Shown piece by piece: positions 15,984 to 25,018 of a DNA stretch of 38,471 bases. Where the stretch lies: the NCBI RefSeq assembly GCF_016789985.1, contig NZ_JAEUOL010000008.1, positions 1-38,471 on the forward strand. Direction: 5' to 3'. The stretch is from Accumulibacter sp. Lineage in GTDB: Bacteria; Pseudomonadota; Gammaproteobacteria; Burkholderiales; Rhodocyclaceae. Position 1 is the stretch's first letter. Each line of letters starts with the position of its first letter. The notes beneath the pieces were generated by a model. It did not search any database, was not told where the DNA came from, and saw nothing but the letters and a program-made list of their open reading frames with translations. Both the position numbers and the translations under genes were made by a program.

Positions 15984-16340
15984 GTGTTCATGACAAGGAT
16001 CCCGCTACCAGCCTCGCTGCTCTGTGCCGTGCTCATGCTGGCCGGCTGCTTCCCGCCGCCCGAACAAGCCGGGGAACTCGCCCGCACCTCGATGCAGAAG
16101 TATTTTCGTACCCACCCGGAGTACAAGGATCAGGCCATCGAGGTCGTCAGCGTCCGGGTCACCGGCAGCGAGGACAAGAAGGTCGATGCCATCGCCACCA
16201 TAGTGCAGGCCGGCAGGACCTTCGAGGTGCCGGTGGTGATCGTGATCGACGGCGTCAATCTCGAATGGTTTGCCGACCCGACCGCTCTCACCTTCCTCGC
16301 CCGGCCCAAACCAGGCACTGCGCAGCAGATCCCCAGGTAG
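15984..16340 (+). CDS. Small lipoprotein of unknown function
   Basis: The 118-residue protein begins with GTG 15984, six bases after AGGAGAG; an in-frame ATG at 15990 is the alternative but is spaced less well. It has a lipoprotein signal peptide ending in the lipobox LMLAGC, so the cysteine near residue 22 would be lipidated. FPPPEQ follows, which lacks the Asp+2 inner-membrane retention signal, so an outer-membrane location is likely. The rest forms a small alpha/beta domain with the segment KKVDAIATIVQAGRTFEV and a strand-rich end. I do not recognise the family. Confidence 0.78.
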   Translation: MFMTRIPLPASLLCAVLMLAGCFPPPEQAGELARTSMQKYFRTHPEYKDQAIEVVSVRVTGSEDKKVDAIATIVQAGRTFEVPVVIVIDGVNLEWFADPTALTFLARPKPGTAQQIPR

Positions 16341-16372
16341 GCCGCCGGCAGGCACGGCGACGGCCCCTGGGG

Positions 16373-16378
16373 TACAAT
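16373..16378 (+). promoter_or_regulatory. Possible -10 element for ybiT
   Basis: TACAAT lies 41 bases before the GTG start of ybiT, but no good -35 was found at the right distance. Confidence 0.35.
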
Positions 16379-16419
16379 GACACCCTTTTGCAACCTGATG
16401 ATTTCACCGAGGTTTCTTC

Positions 16420-18042
16420 GTGCTCGTCGCCAACAACATCACCATGCAGTTCGGGGCCAAGCCCCTCTTCGAAAATGTCTCGGTCAAGTTCGGCGAAGCT
16501 TATCGCTACGGACTGATCGGCGCCAATGGCTCCGGCAAGTCGACCTTCATGAAGATACTCGCCGGGGAACTCGACCCGACGGCCGGCAACATCTCGAAAG
16601 ACACGCACGAACGGATGGCCTACCTGCGTCAGGACCAGTTCGCGTTCGAGCAGCAGCGGGTGATCGATGTGGTGATGATGGGGCATGAGGAGATGTGGGC
16701 CTGCATGCTCGAGAAGGACGCCATCTACGCCAATCCCGAGGCCAGCGAAGAGGATTACATGCACGCCGCCGACCTCGAAGCCCGCTTTGCCGAGTATGGC
16801 GGCTACACCGCCGAGGCGCGCGCCGGCGAACTGCTGCTCGGCGTCGGCATCCCGGCCGGACAGCACTTTGGCCCGATGAGCGACGTTGCACCCGGCTGGA
16901 AACTGCGCGTGCTGCTCATCCAGGCGCTGTTTGCCGACCCGGACATCCTGCTGCTCGACGAACCGACCAACAACCTCGACATCTCCACCATCCGCTGGCT
17001 CGAGAACGTGATCAACGAGCGCAACAGCACGATGGTGATCATTTCACACGACCGGCACTTCCTCAATCAGGTCTGCACGCACATGGCCGACCTCGATTAT
17101 GGACGAATCACCGTCTACCCGGGCAACTACGACGACTTCATGGAAGCCTCGACACAGGCCCGCGAGCGACAGCAGAGCGCCAATGCCAAAGCCAAGGAAC
17201 GGATCGCCGAGTTGCAGAGCTTCGTGCGCCGCTTTTCGGCCAATGCCTCCAAGGCCAGGCAGGCCACCTCCCGCCTGAAACTGATCGACAAGCTCAAACC
17301 CGAGGACGTCAAGCCGTCGTCGCGTCAGTACCCGTGGATCCGTTTCGAGTTCGACGAGAAGGAGAAGCTGCATCGGCAGGCGGTGGAAATACAGAACGTC
17401 GGCTTCGGCTACCATGGCGCCGGGCGGCAGATCTTCAACAAGCTGGACCTGACGCTCAACGGCGGCGAACGCCTGGCGATCATCGGCGAGAACGGGGTCG
17501 GCAAGACGACCTTGCTGAAGCTGCTGATGGGCGAGCTGCAATCCCAGCGGGGCAGCATCAAGTGGGCCGAAAAAGCACGTCCCGGCTATTACGCGCAGGA
17601 CCACGCCCGCGACTTCAACAGCGACATCAGCCTGAGCGACTGGATCGCCGGTTACGCGCGCAGCAATGCGAACGACGGCGACGACCTGGCGACCCTGATC
17701 CGCGGCACGCTCGGCCGCCTGCTCTTCTCGGGCAATGAGGTGCACAAGGCGGTGAAGGTGATCTCGGGCGGCGAACAGGGGCGGATGATCTTCGGCAAGC
17801 TGATGCTCATGCGGCCAAACGTGCTGGTGATGGACGAACCGACCAACCACCTCGACATGGAATCGATCGAGTCGCTCAATACCGCGCTCGACAAGTTCAA
17901 GGGAACGCTGATCTTCGTCTCGCACGACCGCGAGTTCGTCTCCTCGCTCGCCACGCGCATTCTCGAAATCCGCAGCGACGGAAAGGTGATCAACTACCTC
18001 GGCAACTACGAAGAATACCTCGCCAGCCAAGGCATCGCCTGA
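16420..18042 (+). CDS. ybiT: ABC-F ATPase YbiT
   Basis: YbiT is a soluble ABC-F protein that acts on ribosomes; its exact job is less clear than that of EttA. The sequence tracks E. coli YbiT closely from [23 protein letters not shown] onward. The first ABC domain has Walker [10 protein letters not shown] (34-42), the unusual signature VAPGWKLR and Walker [15 protein letters not shown]-site tRNA-interaction linker (about 240-320, with [18 protein letters not shown]) follows. The second domain has [18 protein letters not shown] and [15 protein letters not shown] 16420 is preceded by GAGG at seven bases. The 540-residue length is normal. Confidence 0.94.
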   Translation: MLVANNITMQFGAKPLFENVSVKFGEAYRYGLIGANGSGKSTFMKILAGELDPTAGNISKDTHERMAYLRQDQFAFEQQRVIDVVMMGHEEMWACMLEKDAIYANPEASEEDYMHAADLEARFAEYGGYTAEARAGELLLGVGIPAGQHFGPMSDVAPGWKLRVLLIQALFADPDILLLDEPTNNLDISTIRWLENVINERNSTMVIISHDRHFLNQVCTHMADLDYGRITVYPGNYDDFMEASTQARERQQSANAKAKERIAELQSFVRRFSANASKARQATSRLKLIDKLKPEDVKPSSRQYPWIRFEFDEKEKLHRQAVEIQNVGFGYHGAGRQIFNKLDLTLNGGERLAIIGENGVGKTTLLKLLMGELQSQRGSIKWAEKARPGYYAQDHARDFNSDISLSDWIAGYARSNANDGDDLATLIRGTLGRLLFSGNEVHKAVKVISGGEQGRMIFGKLMLMRPNVLVMDEPTNHLDMESIESLNTALDKFKGTLIFVSHDREFVSSLATRILEIRSDGKVINYLGNYEEYLASQGIA

Positions 18043-18093
18043 GACCAAGCGGCAGCGCGACGGGCGCCCGGCAAGCCGCGCGTCGAACCGGAT

Positions 18094-18684
18094 TCAGTTG
18101 AGCGAACTGGCCGCCGGCTTGTCGCCTTGCGGCGTTACCTTCTTGGCTGCACGCTCGGCATCGGCCCGCGCACGCTTTTCCAGTTTGGCCTGCCGGCGCG
18201 CCTGCTCGGCGGCCGTCTTCTGGCGGCCCTCTTCCGCCTGCCTGGCCTTGTCGGCCAGTTTGCGCTCGCGCTCGGCCGCCTTGGCGGCCTGCTCGGCGCG
18301 GTAGCGCTCGCCGCGCTCGCGCTGCTCGGCCTCGCGCTGCGGCTGATCGGCCAGCCCCTGCTTCTCCCTGGCCTCGAGTTCCTGGTGTCGCGCCTGCCGC
18401 TCGAAGTCGCGGGCCGGTTGCTCGAGCTGGCGCGCCTCGACGATGGCTGCCGTGCGCCGCTTCCTGGCTGCTTCGAGGCAATCATTGACCAGAAACTTGC
18501 CATAACAGCGATTCTCCTCAGCCTTGTATTCCCGCTCGGCCGCCGTGCGCATCGACTCGGCCCGCGCCCGCTGCGCCTTCGCCTCCTCCAGCGTTTGCGG
18601 CACTTCAAGCGGCGACGCAGGCGTTTCGGCCCGAGCCATGTCCCCCATCAGCAGGACAACCAACAGCAAACCAACAGCACGCAT
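18094..18684 (-). CDS. Exported coiled-coil protein, unknown function
   Basis: The 196-residue protein has a signal peptide (MRAVGLLLVVLLMG, cleavage near ARA-ET at about 20). Nearly all of the mature chain is a charged Ala/Glu/Arg/Lys-rich coiled coil (about 30-180), interrupted by one short segment with a cysteine pair, NRCYGKFLVNDCLEAARKRR, that could form a disulfide. It would be a long helical periplasmic protein; resemblance to TolA-like or structural stalk proteins is compositional only. ATG 18684 follows AAGGAGAAG. An upstream in-frame extension exists but would bury the signal peptide. It is convergent with ybiT, with 51 bases between. Confidence 0.75.
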   Translation of the reverse strand: MRAVGLLLVVLLMGDMARAETPASPLEVPQTLEEAKAQRARAESMRTAAEREYKAEENRCYGKFLVNDCLEAARKRRTAAIVEARQLEQPARDFERQARHQELEAREKQGLADQPQREAEQRERGERYRAEQAAKAAERERKLADKARQAEEGRQKTAAEQARRQAKLEKRARADAERAAKKVTPQGDKPAASSLN

Positions 18685-19017
18685 CACTTCTCCTTGCCGA
18701 CACCCAGGGCCAGTCCCCGCCAGCGCCCTGCCGGCAGCGGGCAATGGTCCGGCCTCCACCCGATCCCGTTTACAGCCGTACACTATAAGCGACCTGAGCC
18801 ACAGGCGGCGGGCGCTGGCGTGCTGATCGGCAATTATGTCCTGAGCGAGCAGCGGGGCACGGCCCGGTGATCGCTCCAGTGAGGACGGACCGCGTGCCGG
18901 GACCCTGGGCCGGAATATTGAACGTCGAACGCCGGCCAGCCGCATCCGGCGATGCAGGCCGGGCGGATTTGGTAGAATCGCGCCTTCCGTTCACCCCTCA
19001 TTCCCTGGGAGCTTGCC
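18685..19017. other. Intergenic region between the coiled-coil gene and thrH
   Basis: No gene is visible in these 333 bases. The left end holds the Shine-Dalgarno of the minus-strand coiled-coil gene, and TATAGT on the minus strand (18787-18782) may be its -10, without a good -35. Near the right end, TAGAAT at 18973-18978 may be the -10 for thrH. The middle has no clear structure. Confidence 0.5.
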
Positions 19018-19644
19018 GTGCAAATCGTCTGTCTCGACCTGGAAGGCGTACTGGTCCCCGAAATCTGGATCGAATTCGCCACTCGCACCGGCATCCCGGA
19101 GCTGCGTCGCACCACTCGTGACGAGCCAGACTACGACAAGCTGATGAACTACCGCTTGGCGATCCTCGCCGAGCATCGGCTCGGGCTGCCGGACATTCAG
19201 CAGGTGATCGCCGACATGGGACCGCTCGACGGCGCGCGCGACTTCGTCGATGGATTGCGCGAGGACTATCAACTGATCATCCTGTCCGACACCTTCTACG
19301 AATTCGCGCATCCGCTGATGCGCCAGCTCGGCTGGCCGACCCTGTTCTGTCACAGCCTCCAGACCGACGCGGACGGCCGGCTGCTACGCCACCATCTGCG
19401 CATGCCCGACCAGAAGCGCGAAGCGGTGCGTCGGCTCAAGGAACTGTGCTTCACCGTGGTGGCGGCCGGCGATTCGTACAACGACACGGCGATGCTCGGC
19501 GAGGCCCATGCCGGCATCCTCTTCCACCCGCCGGCCAGGGTGATCAGCGAATTCCCGCAGTTCCCGGTAACGCACTCGTACGCCGAGCTGCGCGCCGCGA
19601 TCGACCGGGCCTTCGGCGCTTGCGCCGTGCGCCGCGGCGGCTGA
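19018..19644 (+). CDS. thrH: ThrH: phosphoserine phosphatase / homoserine phosphotransferase
   Basis: ThrH is a HAD-superfamily enzyme that dephosphorylates phosphoserine and can transfer phosphate to homoserine. The 208-residue protein begins MQIVCLDLEGVLVPEIWIEF, the ThrH signature, in which the second motif I Asp is Glu (D7, E9). ILSDTFYEF supplies motif II and AAGDSYNDTAML motif IV. The start is GTG 19018, behind a GGGAG Shine-Dalgarno. It ends six bases before purU, so serine/one-carbon metabolism genes are grouped here. Confidence 0.92.
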   Translation: MQIVCLDLEGVLVPEIWIEFATRTGIPELRRTTRDEPDYDKLMNYRLAILAEHRLGLPDIQQVIADMGPLDGARDFVDGLREDYQLIILSDTFYEFAHPLMRQLGWPTLFCHSLQTDADGRLLRHHLRMPDQKREAVRRLKELCFTVVAAGDSYNDTAMLGEAHAGILFHPPARVISEFPQFPVTHSYAELRAAIDRAFGACAVRRGG

Positions 19645-19650
19645 CGCACG

Positions 19651-20523
19651 ATGTACGCCAAGCGCTTCTATACCCTGTCGGGATCCTGCCCGGACCAGAT
19701 CGGCATCATCGCCCGCGTCTCCGGCTTCATCGCCCAGCATTCCGGCTGGATTCTCGAATCGAGCTACTACGCCGACGACGGCGACGGGGAGGAGGACGGC
19801 CGCTATTTCATGCGCATGCAGGTGCGGGCCGATTCACTGCCCTTTCACCTCGCCGAGTTCCGCCAACGCTTCCGGCCGCTCGCCGAAGAACTGTCGATGG
19901 AGTGGAAGATCAGTGATTCGGCGGTCAAGCGGCGCGTCGTGATCATGGTCAGCAAGCAGGAACATTGCCTCTACGACCTGCTCTCGCGCTGGCAGTCACG
20001 CGAGCTCGACATCGAAATCCCCTGCGTCATCTCGAATCACGACGTCTTCAAGGCTTTCGTCGAGTGGCATGGCATCCCCTTCCACTACGTGCCCGTCAAC
20101 CCCGACCATCGGGCCGCCGCGCACGCCGAGATTAGCCGCATCTACGAGGAGGTCAAGGGGGACACCATGGTGCTCGCGCGCTACATGCAGATCCTGCCAC
20201 CCGAGCTGTGCGAGCGCTACCCCAACCAGATCATCAATATCCACCATTCCTTCCTGCCCAGCTTTGTCGGCGCCCGCCCCTATCATCAGGCCTACCAGCG
20301 CGGCGTCAAGCTGATCGGCGCGACCTGCCACTACGTCACCAGGGAGCTCGATCAGGGCCCGATCATCGAACAGGACGTGATCCGCATCGACCACTCCGAT
20401 TCGGTCGAAGACATGGTGCGCTACGGCAAGGACATCGAGAAGGCCGTCCTGGCGCGCGGCCTGCGCTATCATCTCGAAGACCGCGTGCTGGTACACGCCA
20501 ACAAGACGGTGATCTTCCGGTGA
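19651..20523 (+). CDS. purU: Formyltetrahydrofolate deformylase
   Basis: PurU hydrolyses 10-formyl-THF to THF and formate, balancing one-carbon pools and supplying formate for PurT. The 290 residues contain an N-terminal ACT domain (about 6-85, LSGSCPDQIGIIARVSGFIA) and a C-terminal formyltransferase fold with SNHDVFKAFVEWHGIPFHYV, the catalytic segment NIHHSFLPSFVGARPYHQAY and GATCHYVTRELDQGPII. Asn, His and Asp of the active site are present. The start is six bases after thrH. A hairpin separates it from yheS. Confidence 0.95.
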   Translation: MYAKRFYTLSGSCPDQIGIIARVSGFIAQHSGWILESSYYADDGDGEEDGRYFMRMQVRADSLPFHLAEFRQRFRPLAEELSMEWKISDSAVKRRVVIMVSKQEHCLYDLLSRWQSRELDIEIPCVISNHDVFKAFVEWHGIPFHYVPVNPDHRAAAHAEISRIYEEVKGDTMVLARYMQILPPELCERYPNQIINIHHSFLPSFVGARPYHQAYQRGVKLIGATCHYVTRELDQGPIIEQDVIRIDHSDSVEDMVRYGKDIEKAVLARGLRYHLEDRVLVHANKTVIFR

Positions 20524-20546
20524 ACCTGGGCAGCGCGACCCATCCC

Positions 20547-20565
20547 GGCAGCCCGGCGGGCTGCC
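20547..20565 (+). terminator. Strong GC stem-loop between purU and yheS
   Basis: GGCAGCCC (20547-20554) and GGGCTGCC (20558-20565) form a perfect eight-base stem with the loop GGC, and CCC/GGG flanks can extend it with a bulge. No T-run follows, so it may be an intercistronic attenuator or message stabiliser instead of a full terminator. Confidence 0.45.
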
Positions 20566-20596
20566 TGCCGGGCGCGGCGCGACGACCGCCGGCCCG

Positions 20597-22543
20597 ATGA
20601 TCACGCTGAGAAACGTCGGCCTGCGCCGCGGCAGCAAGATTCTGCTGGAAAACGCGTCGGTCACGATCAATCAGGGCGATCGAGTCGGCCTCGTCGGTCG
20701 CAACGGCGCCGGCAAGTCGACCCTCTTTGCTCTGCTCGACGGCAGCCTGCACGAAGATAGCGGCGAACTGGCGCGGCCCCTCGACTGGCGTCTGGCGCAG
20801 GTTTTGCAGGAGATGCCGGCAACCGGTGAAACTGCCACCGCTTTCGTCGTCGCCGGCGACAACACGCTGCGCGCTGCGCGCCGGGAAGTGGAGATGGCCG
20901 AAGCGGACGGCAACGGCGACCGCCTGGCGCACGCCTATCTGGCCCTGCACGACGCCGGCGCGCACGATGCACAGGCGCGCGCCCAGTCGTTGATCCTCGG
21001 CCTTGGTTTCAAGACCGGAGAACTCGAGCAGCCGGTGGACAGTTTCTCGGGCGGCTGGCGGATGCGCCTGCAACTGGCGCGCGCGCTGATGTGCCCGTCC
21101 GACCTCCTGCTGCTCGACGAACCGACCAACCACCTCGACCTCGATGCCCTGGTCTGGCTCGAGAGCTGGCTCAAGCGTTATGCCGGCACCTTGCTGGTGA
21201 TCAGTCATGACCGCGAATTCCTCGACGCGGTGACCACGGTCACCCTGCACCTCGAGCAAGGTAGGCTGACGCGTTATGGCGGCAACTACAGTACCTTCGA
21301 GGAAACCCGGGCGCAGCAGATCGAACTGCAGCAGAACGCCTACCTCAGGCAGCAGGACCGGATCGCCCATCTGCAGGGTTTCATTGCACGCTTCAAGGCC
21401 AAGGCCACCAAGGCCCGGCAGGCACAGAGCCGGGTCAAGGCACTCGAACGGATGGAGCGGCTGGCGCCCGTGCTGACTAGCGCCGATTTCAGCTTCGAGT
21501 TCAAGGAACCCGTCAACCTGCCCAACCCGATGCTGGTCATGACCCATGCCAGCTTCGGCTATCCGCCGCCGGCCGCGGCGCCGGCCGGTACGCCGCCCAG
21601 CGTCATCGTTCGCCAAGTCAGCAGGTCGGTCATGGCGGGCCAGCGTATCGGCATCCTGGGCGCCAACGGACAGGGCAAGTCGACCCTGGTCAAGACCATT
21701 GCCCGCGTGCTCCACTGCGTCGATGGCAGTCTCAGTGAAGGCAAGGGACTGAACATCGGCTATTTCGCGCAGCAGGAACTCGACGTTCTGCGGCCGCACG
21801 AGACGCCCTTGCAGCACCTGGTCCGCCTGGCCAGGGAGCACCCGGCGGCCGGTCAGAGCGACCGCGAGCAGGACCTGCGCAGTTTCCTCGGCACCTTCAA
21901 TTTCAGCGGCGAGATGGTCAAACAGGTGGTCGGTACCCTGAGCGGCGGCGAAAAGGCGCGCCTCGTCCTGTGCATGATCGTCTGGCAGCGCCCCAACCTG
22001 CTGCTGCTCGATGAACCGACCAACCACCTCGACCTGACGACCCGCGAAGCACTGGCCATGGCGCTCAACGAATTCGAGGGCAGCGTGCTGCTGGTCAGTC
22101 ACGACCGCGCGCTGCTGCGTTCGGTGTGCGACGAGTTCTGGCTGGTGACGCGCGGTGGTCTGCAGGACTTCACCGGCGACCTCGACGACTACCAGCGCTA
22201 CCTGCTCGAGGAAGCCCGGCGCCATCGTGAAAGCCTGCGCGAAGCGACCAGGGGCAGCCGGGAGGCCCGGCGCGAGCCACCGCCAAGTGCGGCGACCCGC
22301 AAGAGTGCGGGCGAGCTGAAAAACGCGCAACGCGAACTGGGCCGCGTCGAAAAGAACCTGCTCGACCTGCAGGGCGAACAGCAGGCACTCGAAGCGCGCC
22401 TGTCGACGCCGCTGCCGGCTCAGGAGCTGGCCGCTCTGGGTCGGCGGCTGAACCAGATCGGCGGCGAGCTGTCCTCCCTTGAGGATCGCTGGCTGGCATT
22501 GTCCGAACAGATCGACACGGTTGCCCGCCCGGTCGCATCGTGA
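20597..22543 (+). CDS. yheS: ABC-F ATPase YheS
   Basis: This 648-residue soluble protein carries two ABC domains and is of the YheS type, an ABC-F factor that acts on translating ribosomes. Domain one has Walker A GRNGAGKST (34-42), signature FSGGWRMRLQ and Walker [13 protein letters not shown]. The linker (about 225-300) contains IARFKAKATKARQAQSRVKAL. Domain two has GANGQGKST, LSGGEKARL and [12 protein letters not shown]. The C-terminal 110 residues form a charged coiled coil (ELGRVEKNLLDLQGEQQALE), as expected for YheS. The second ABC-F gene in the window, ybiT, lies 2.5 kb upstream. Confidence 0.92.
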   Translation: MITLRNVGLRRGSKILLENASVTINQGDRVGLVGRNGAGKSTLFALLDGSLHEDSGELARPLDWRLAQVLQEMPATGETATAFVVAGDNTLRAARREVEMAEADGNGDRLAHAYLALHDAGAHDAQARAQSLILGLGFKTGELEQPVDSFSGGWRMRLQLARALMCPSDLLLLDEPTNHLDLDALVWLESWLKRYAGTLLVISHDREFLDAVTTVTLHLEQGRLTRYGGNYSTFEETRAQQIELQQNAYLRQQDRIAHLQGFIARFKAKATKARQAQSRVKALERMERLAPVLTSADFSFEFKEPVNLPNPMLVMTHASFGYPPPAAAPAGTPPSVIVRQVSRSVMAGQRIGILGANGQGKSTLVKTIARVLHCVDGSLSEGKGLNIGYFAQQELDVLRPHETPLQHLVRLAREHPAAGQSDREQDLRSFLGTFNFSGEMVKQVVGTLSGGEKARLVLCMIVWQRPNLLLLDEPTNHLDLTTREALAMALNEFEGSVLLVSHDRALLRSVCDEFWLVTRGGLQDFTGDLDDYQRYLLEEARRHRESLREATRGSREARREPPPSAATRKSAGELKNAQRELGRVEKNLLDLQGEQQALEARLSTPLPAQELAALGRRLNQIGGELSSLEDRWLALSEQIDTVARPVAS

Positions 22544-22583
22544 GGTGGTCGGCCTCCCCTTGTTGTTTCACATGGAGCGAATC

Positions 22584-23003
22584 ATGACATTTGAGTTGGC
22601 CGAGTGGTCTGCCAAGATCGAGGTGGGATTGCCGATGATCGACGCCCAGCATCGGCAATTGTTCGATCTTGCCGCCACCTTCCGTGGCGATGGCGACCAG
22701 ATCAGAATCCTCAAGTCGCTCGCCATGTTGACCGAGTACGTCAAGGTGCACTTCCGTCAGGAAGAGGAAATGATGGCGGCCTGCCATTACCCCGACCTGG
22801 AGACACATCGGCGGCTGCACGGGGAATTTCGCCGGATGCTCTTCGATCTGCTCGAGAACGCCAAACAGATGACGCTCGACGAGATTGCCGACGAAGTCCA
22901 GTATCTGATCAACGGGTGGTTCTACAACCACATCCTGGTCGCCGATTTCGACTATGTACCGAGCGTCAGGAAAGCTGCAGCCCCCGCTTCACAGCCCGAA
23001 TGA
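22584..23003 (+). CDS. Bacteriohemerythrin
   Basis: This is a stand-alone hemerythrin-domain protein of 139 residues that binds O2 at a di-iron centre in the cytoplasm. The complete ligand set is visible: H23, H56, E60, H75, H79, H116 and D121. ATG 22584 is chosen because GGAG at 22574-22577 sits six bases before it; ATG 22572 is a poorer alternative. The Ala/Pro/Gln tail is nonconserved. It lies between yheS and a diguanylate cyclase, which suggests oxygen storage, delivery or sensing linked to signalling, but the two are separated by 213 bases. Confidence 0.92.
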   Translation: MTFELAEWSAKIEVGLPMIDAQHRQLFDLAATFRGDGDQIRILKSLAMLTEYVKVHFRQEEEMMAACHYPDLETHRRLHGEFRRMLFDLLENAKQMTLDEIADEVQYLINGWFYNHILVADFDYVPSVRKAAAPASQPE

Positions 23004-23007
23004 CCGC

Positions 23008-23034
23008 CGGCCATCGGCCCTCGAGCAATGGCCG
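23008..23034 (+). terminator. Stem-loop just after the bacteriohemerythrin gene
   Basis: CGGCCAT (23008-23014) pairs with ATGGCCG (23028-23034) across a 13-base loop, five bases past the stop. It has no T-run and a large loop, so the call is weak. Confidence 0.3.
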
Positions 23035-23216
23035 CTGCGCTTCTCGCGTGACTTCCATCACCATCACTGACCGCTTGCTGCACTAGGATGCACGGCATCG
23101 GGCTTCGCCCAGTCCTGGCGCCGAGACGCCCAGGGACGCGCGCTGCCGCAAGACCGTAGCGACGCCCTGCTCCCCCGCCGGCATGCTTCATGCCGCCCTG
23201 CTGAAGGCGAAGGCCT

Positions 23217-24974
23217 ATGAAGTTGTTGCAATCCCTGTCGTTGCGGCAGATGCTCACGGTGCCGTATGTGCTTCTCGTTTTGCTGCTGGCCGCGGCAATC
23301 GGCGCCTTGTCGTATTCGGCGGGACGGCTCGCCGTCGACACCCTGTCGAACCAGTTGTTGTCGGAGATGGTGTACCGCGTGGCACAAGCGGTGGAGCGCC
23401 ACGTGTTCGGCTCCGGTGCGGTGCTCGAAACCGCTTTTCCGGCCGGCATCCCGGCGCCCGACAACGTCAATGACGACGTCGATAATCTGCGCACGCGCTT
23501 CTGGCTGGCCACCTCGGTACATCGCGATCCGAACAACTACGCCTACTACGGCGACCGTCACGGCCAGTTTTTCGGACTCTGGCGTCACTCGGACAGCGAG
23601 GCCGAACTGCGCCTGCGCACCACCGGCGGCGGACCACGGACGATCTACCGCTTCAGCGGAATCGACGGCAGCTTGCGCGCCCCGGCACAGGAAGCACGCA
23701 TCTTCGAGCCGCGCGAGCGGCCGTGGTTCCAGGCCGGTCAGCGTACCGCCCTGCACACCTGGACTGCGGTATACATCGACTTCAAGACCGAGGAACTGGT
23801 CGCCACGCGCGCCCGCCGGGTCAACAACGCGAAGGGCGAATTCCAGGGTGTCGTCGCCACCGATCTCTCGCTACAGCACGTCAACGACTTTCTGCGTTCG
23901 CTCAAACTGTCGGCCAACGGCATCGCCTATGTCGTCGAGACCGACGGCAATCTGATTGGCACCTCGCGCGGCCCACACCTGCGCCAGGATGCCACCGGAG
24001 GCAATGCCCGGCTCAACGTGGAAGCCAGCAACGACCCGCTGGTAGTGGCCAGTTATCGGGAAATCGCCAAGCTGCTGCACGCCTCGAATCACGGTTCGCA
24101 GCCGCGCACCGCGGTCTTCGAGACGGCTGACCGGCAACCGGTCGAAGCCGCCTACGCCCACATCCAGGATGCAGCCGGCCTGGACTGGATCATCGTCATC
24201 GCCGTGCCGCGTTCCGACTTCCTGGCCGGCGTGACGCAGAACTTCGAACGCACCGTGATCCTCGCCCTGCTGGCCTCGCTGATGACCGTACTGATCGGCT
24301 TCATGGTTCTTTCGGTGGTGGCCGGCGACCTCAGGCAACTGGCGGTCGCCGCGCGCAGCGTCGGTGACGGTGACCTCAATGCGGCTTTCGACGTGGCGCG
24401 CAGTGACGAGATCGGTGACCTGGCCAAGAGTTTCCGGGCCATGCAGAACAAACTGCTGCGCGACCGGCTGACCGGCCTGGCCAACCGCGAAGCCTTCCTG
24501 CGCCGGGTCGATGACCGCCTGGCGCGGCAGGCGGCGTTCACCGAACCGCACCCGTTTGCCATTCTGTTCATCGACCTCAACGATTTCAAGCACATCAACG
24601 ACCGCTTCGGCCATGATGTCGGCGACAAGGTGCTGCAGGAGATGGCGCAACGCATGCTCGGCGGGCTGCGCAGCCGGGATCTGGTGGCGCGCTACGCCGG
24701 CGACGAATTCGTGGTCATGCTCGATGCGGTGCACAACCGCCACGACGCCGAAAGCGCCCGCGCCAACCTCGAACAACTGCTGCGCACCCCCCTGCTGGCG
24801 GTCGATCCGGCATCGCTGGCAGCGAGCGCCGGCGCCGCGGTCGGTCTGGCCTTGTACCCGGACGATGGAAAGGATGTCGAAACGCTCGTCCAGCACTCCG
24901 ATGCCGACATGTACCGCCGCAAGCAGGCTCGCCAGCCAATGATCGCGGCCGCGCCGGACGACCCCTCGCCCTGA
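23217..24974 (+). CDS. Membrane diguanylate cyclase with periplasmic sensor, HAMP and GGDEF
   Basis: The 585-residue protein has two membrane segments (about 12-38 and 343-370) flanking a large periplasmic sensor, probably dCache-like, with RERPWFQAG and WTAVYIDFKTEELVATRARR segments that resemble ligand-binding Cache domains. A HAMP linker (about 370-415) leads to a GGDEF domain (about 415-575). The active-site motif is AGDEF (494-498), a variant tolerated in active cyclases, and the inhibitory I-site RxxD is RSRD (485-488), five residues upstream. LTGLANREAFLRRVDDRL and FIDLNDFKHINDRFGHDVGD are the canonical nucleotide-binding segments. It should make c-di-GMP at the membrane under product inhibition. 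The ligand is unknown. Confidence 0.93.
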   Translation: MKLLQSLSLRQMLTVPYVLLVLLLAAAIGALSYSAGRLAVDTLSNQLLSEMVYRVAQAVERHVFGSGAVLETAFPAGIPAPDNVNDDVDNLRTRFWLATSVHRDPNNYAYYGDRHGQFFGLWRHSDSEAELRLRTTGGGPRTIYRFSGIDGSLRAPAQEARIFEPRERPWFQAGQRTALHTWTAVYIDFKTEELVATRARRVNNAKGEFQGVVATDLSLQHVNDFLRSLKLSANGIAYVVETDGNLIGTSRGPHLRQDATGGNARLNVEASNDPLVVASYREIAKLLHASNHGSQPRTAVFETADRQPVEAAYAHIQDAAGLDWIIVIAVPRSDFLAGVTQNFERTVILALLASLMTVLIGFMVLSVVAGDLRQLAVAARSVGDGDLNAAFDVARSDEIGDLAKSFRAMQNKLLRDRLTGLANREAFLRRVDDRLARQAAFTEPHPFAILFIDLNDFKHINDRFGHDVGDKVLQEMAQRMLGGLRSRDLVARYAGDEFVVMLDAVHNRHDAESARANLEQLLRTPLLAVDPASLAASAGAAVGLALYPDDGKDVETLVQHSDADMYRRKQARQPMIAAAPDDPSP

Positions 24975-25018
24975 ACGGCAACCTGGCCACCAGTGGGGAG
25001 CAACCGCCGCCGGCAGCG

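Noticed and set aside
20363..22330. Long minus-strand open frame opposite purU and yheS
   Set aside because: It mirrors the codon pattern of yheS and has no start site or domain; yheS has all ABC motifs.
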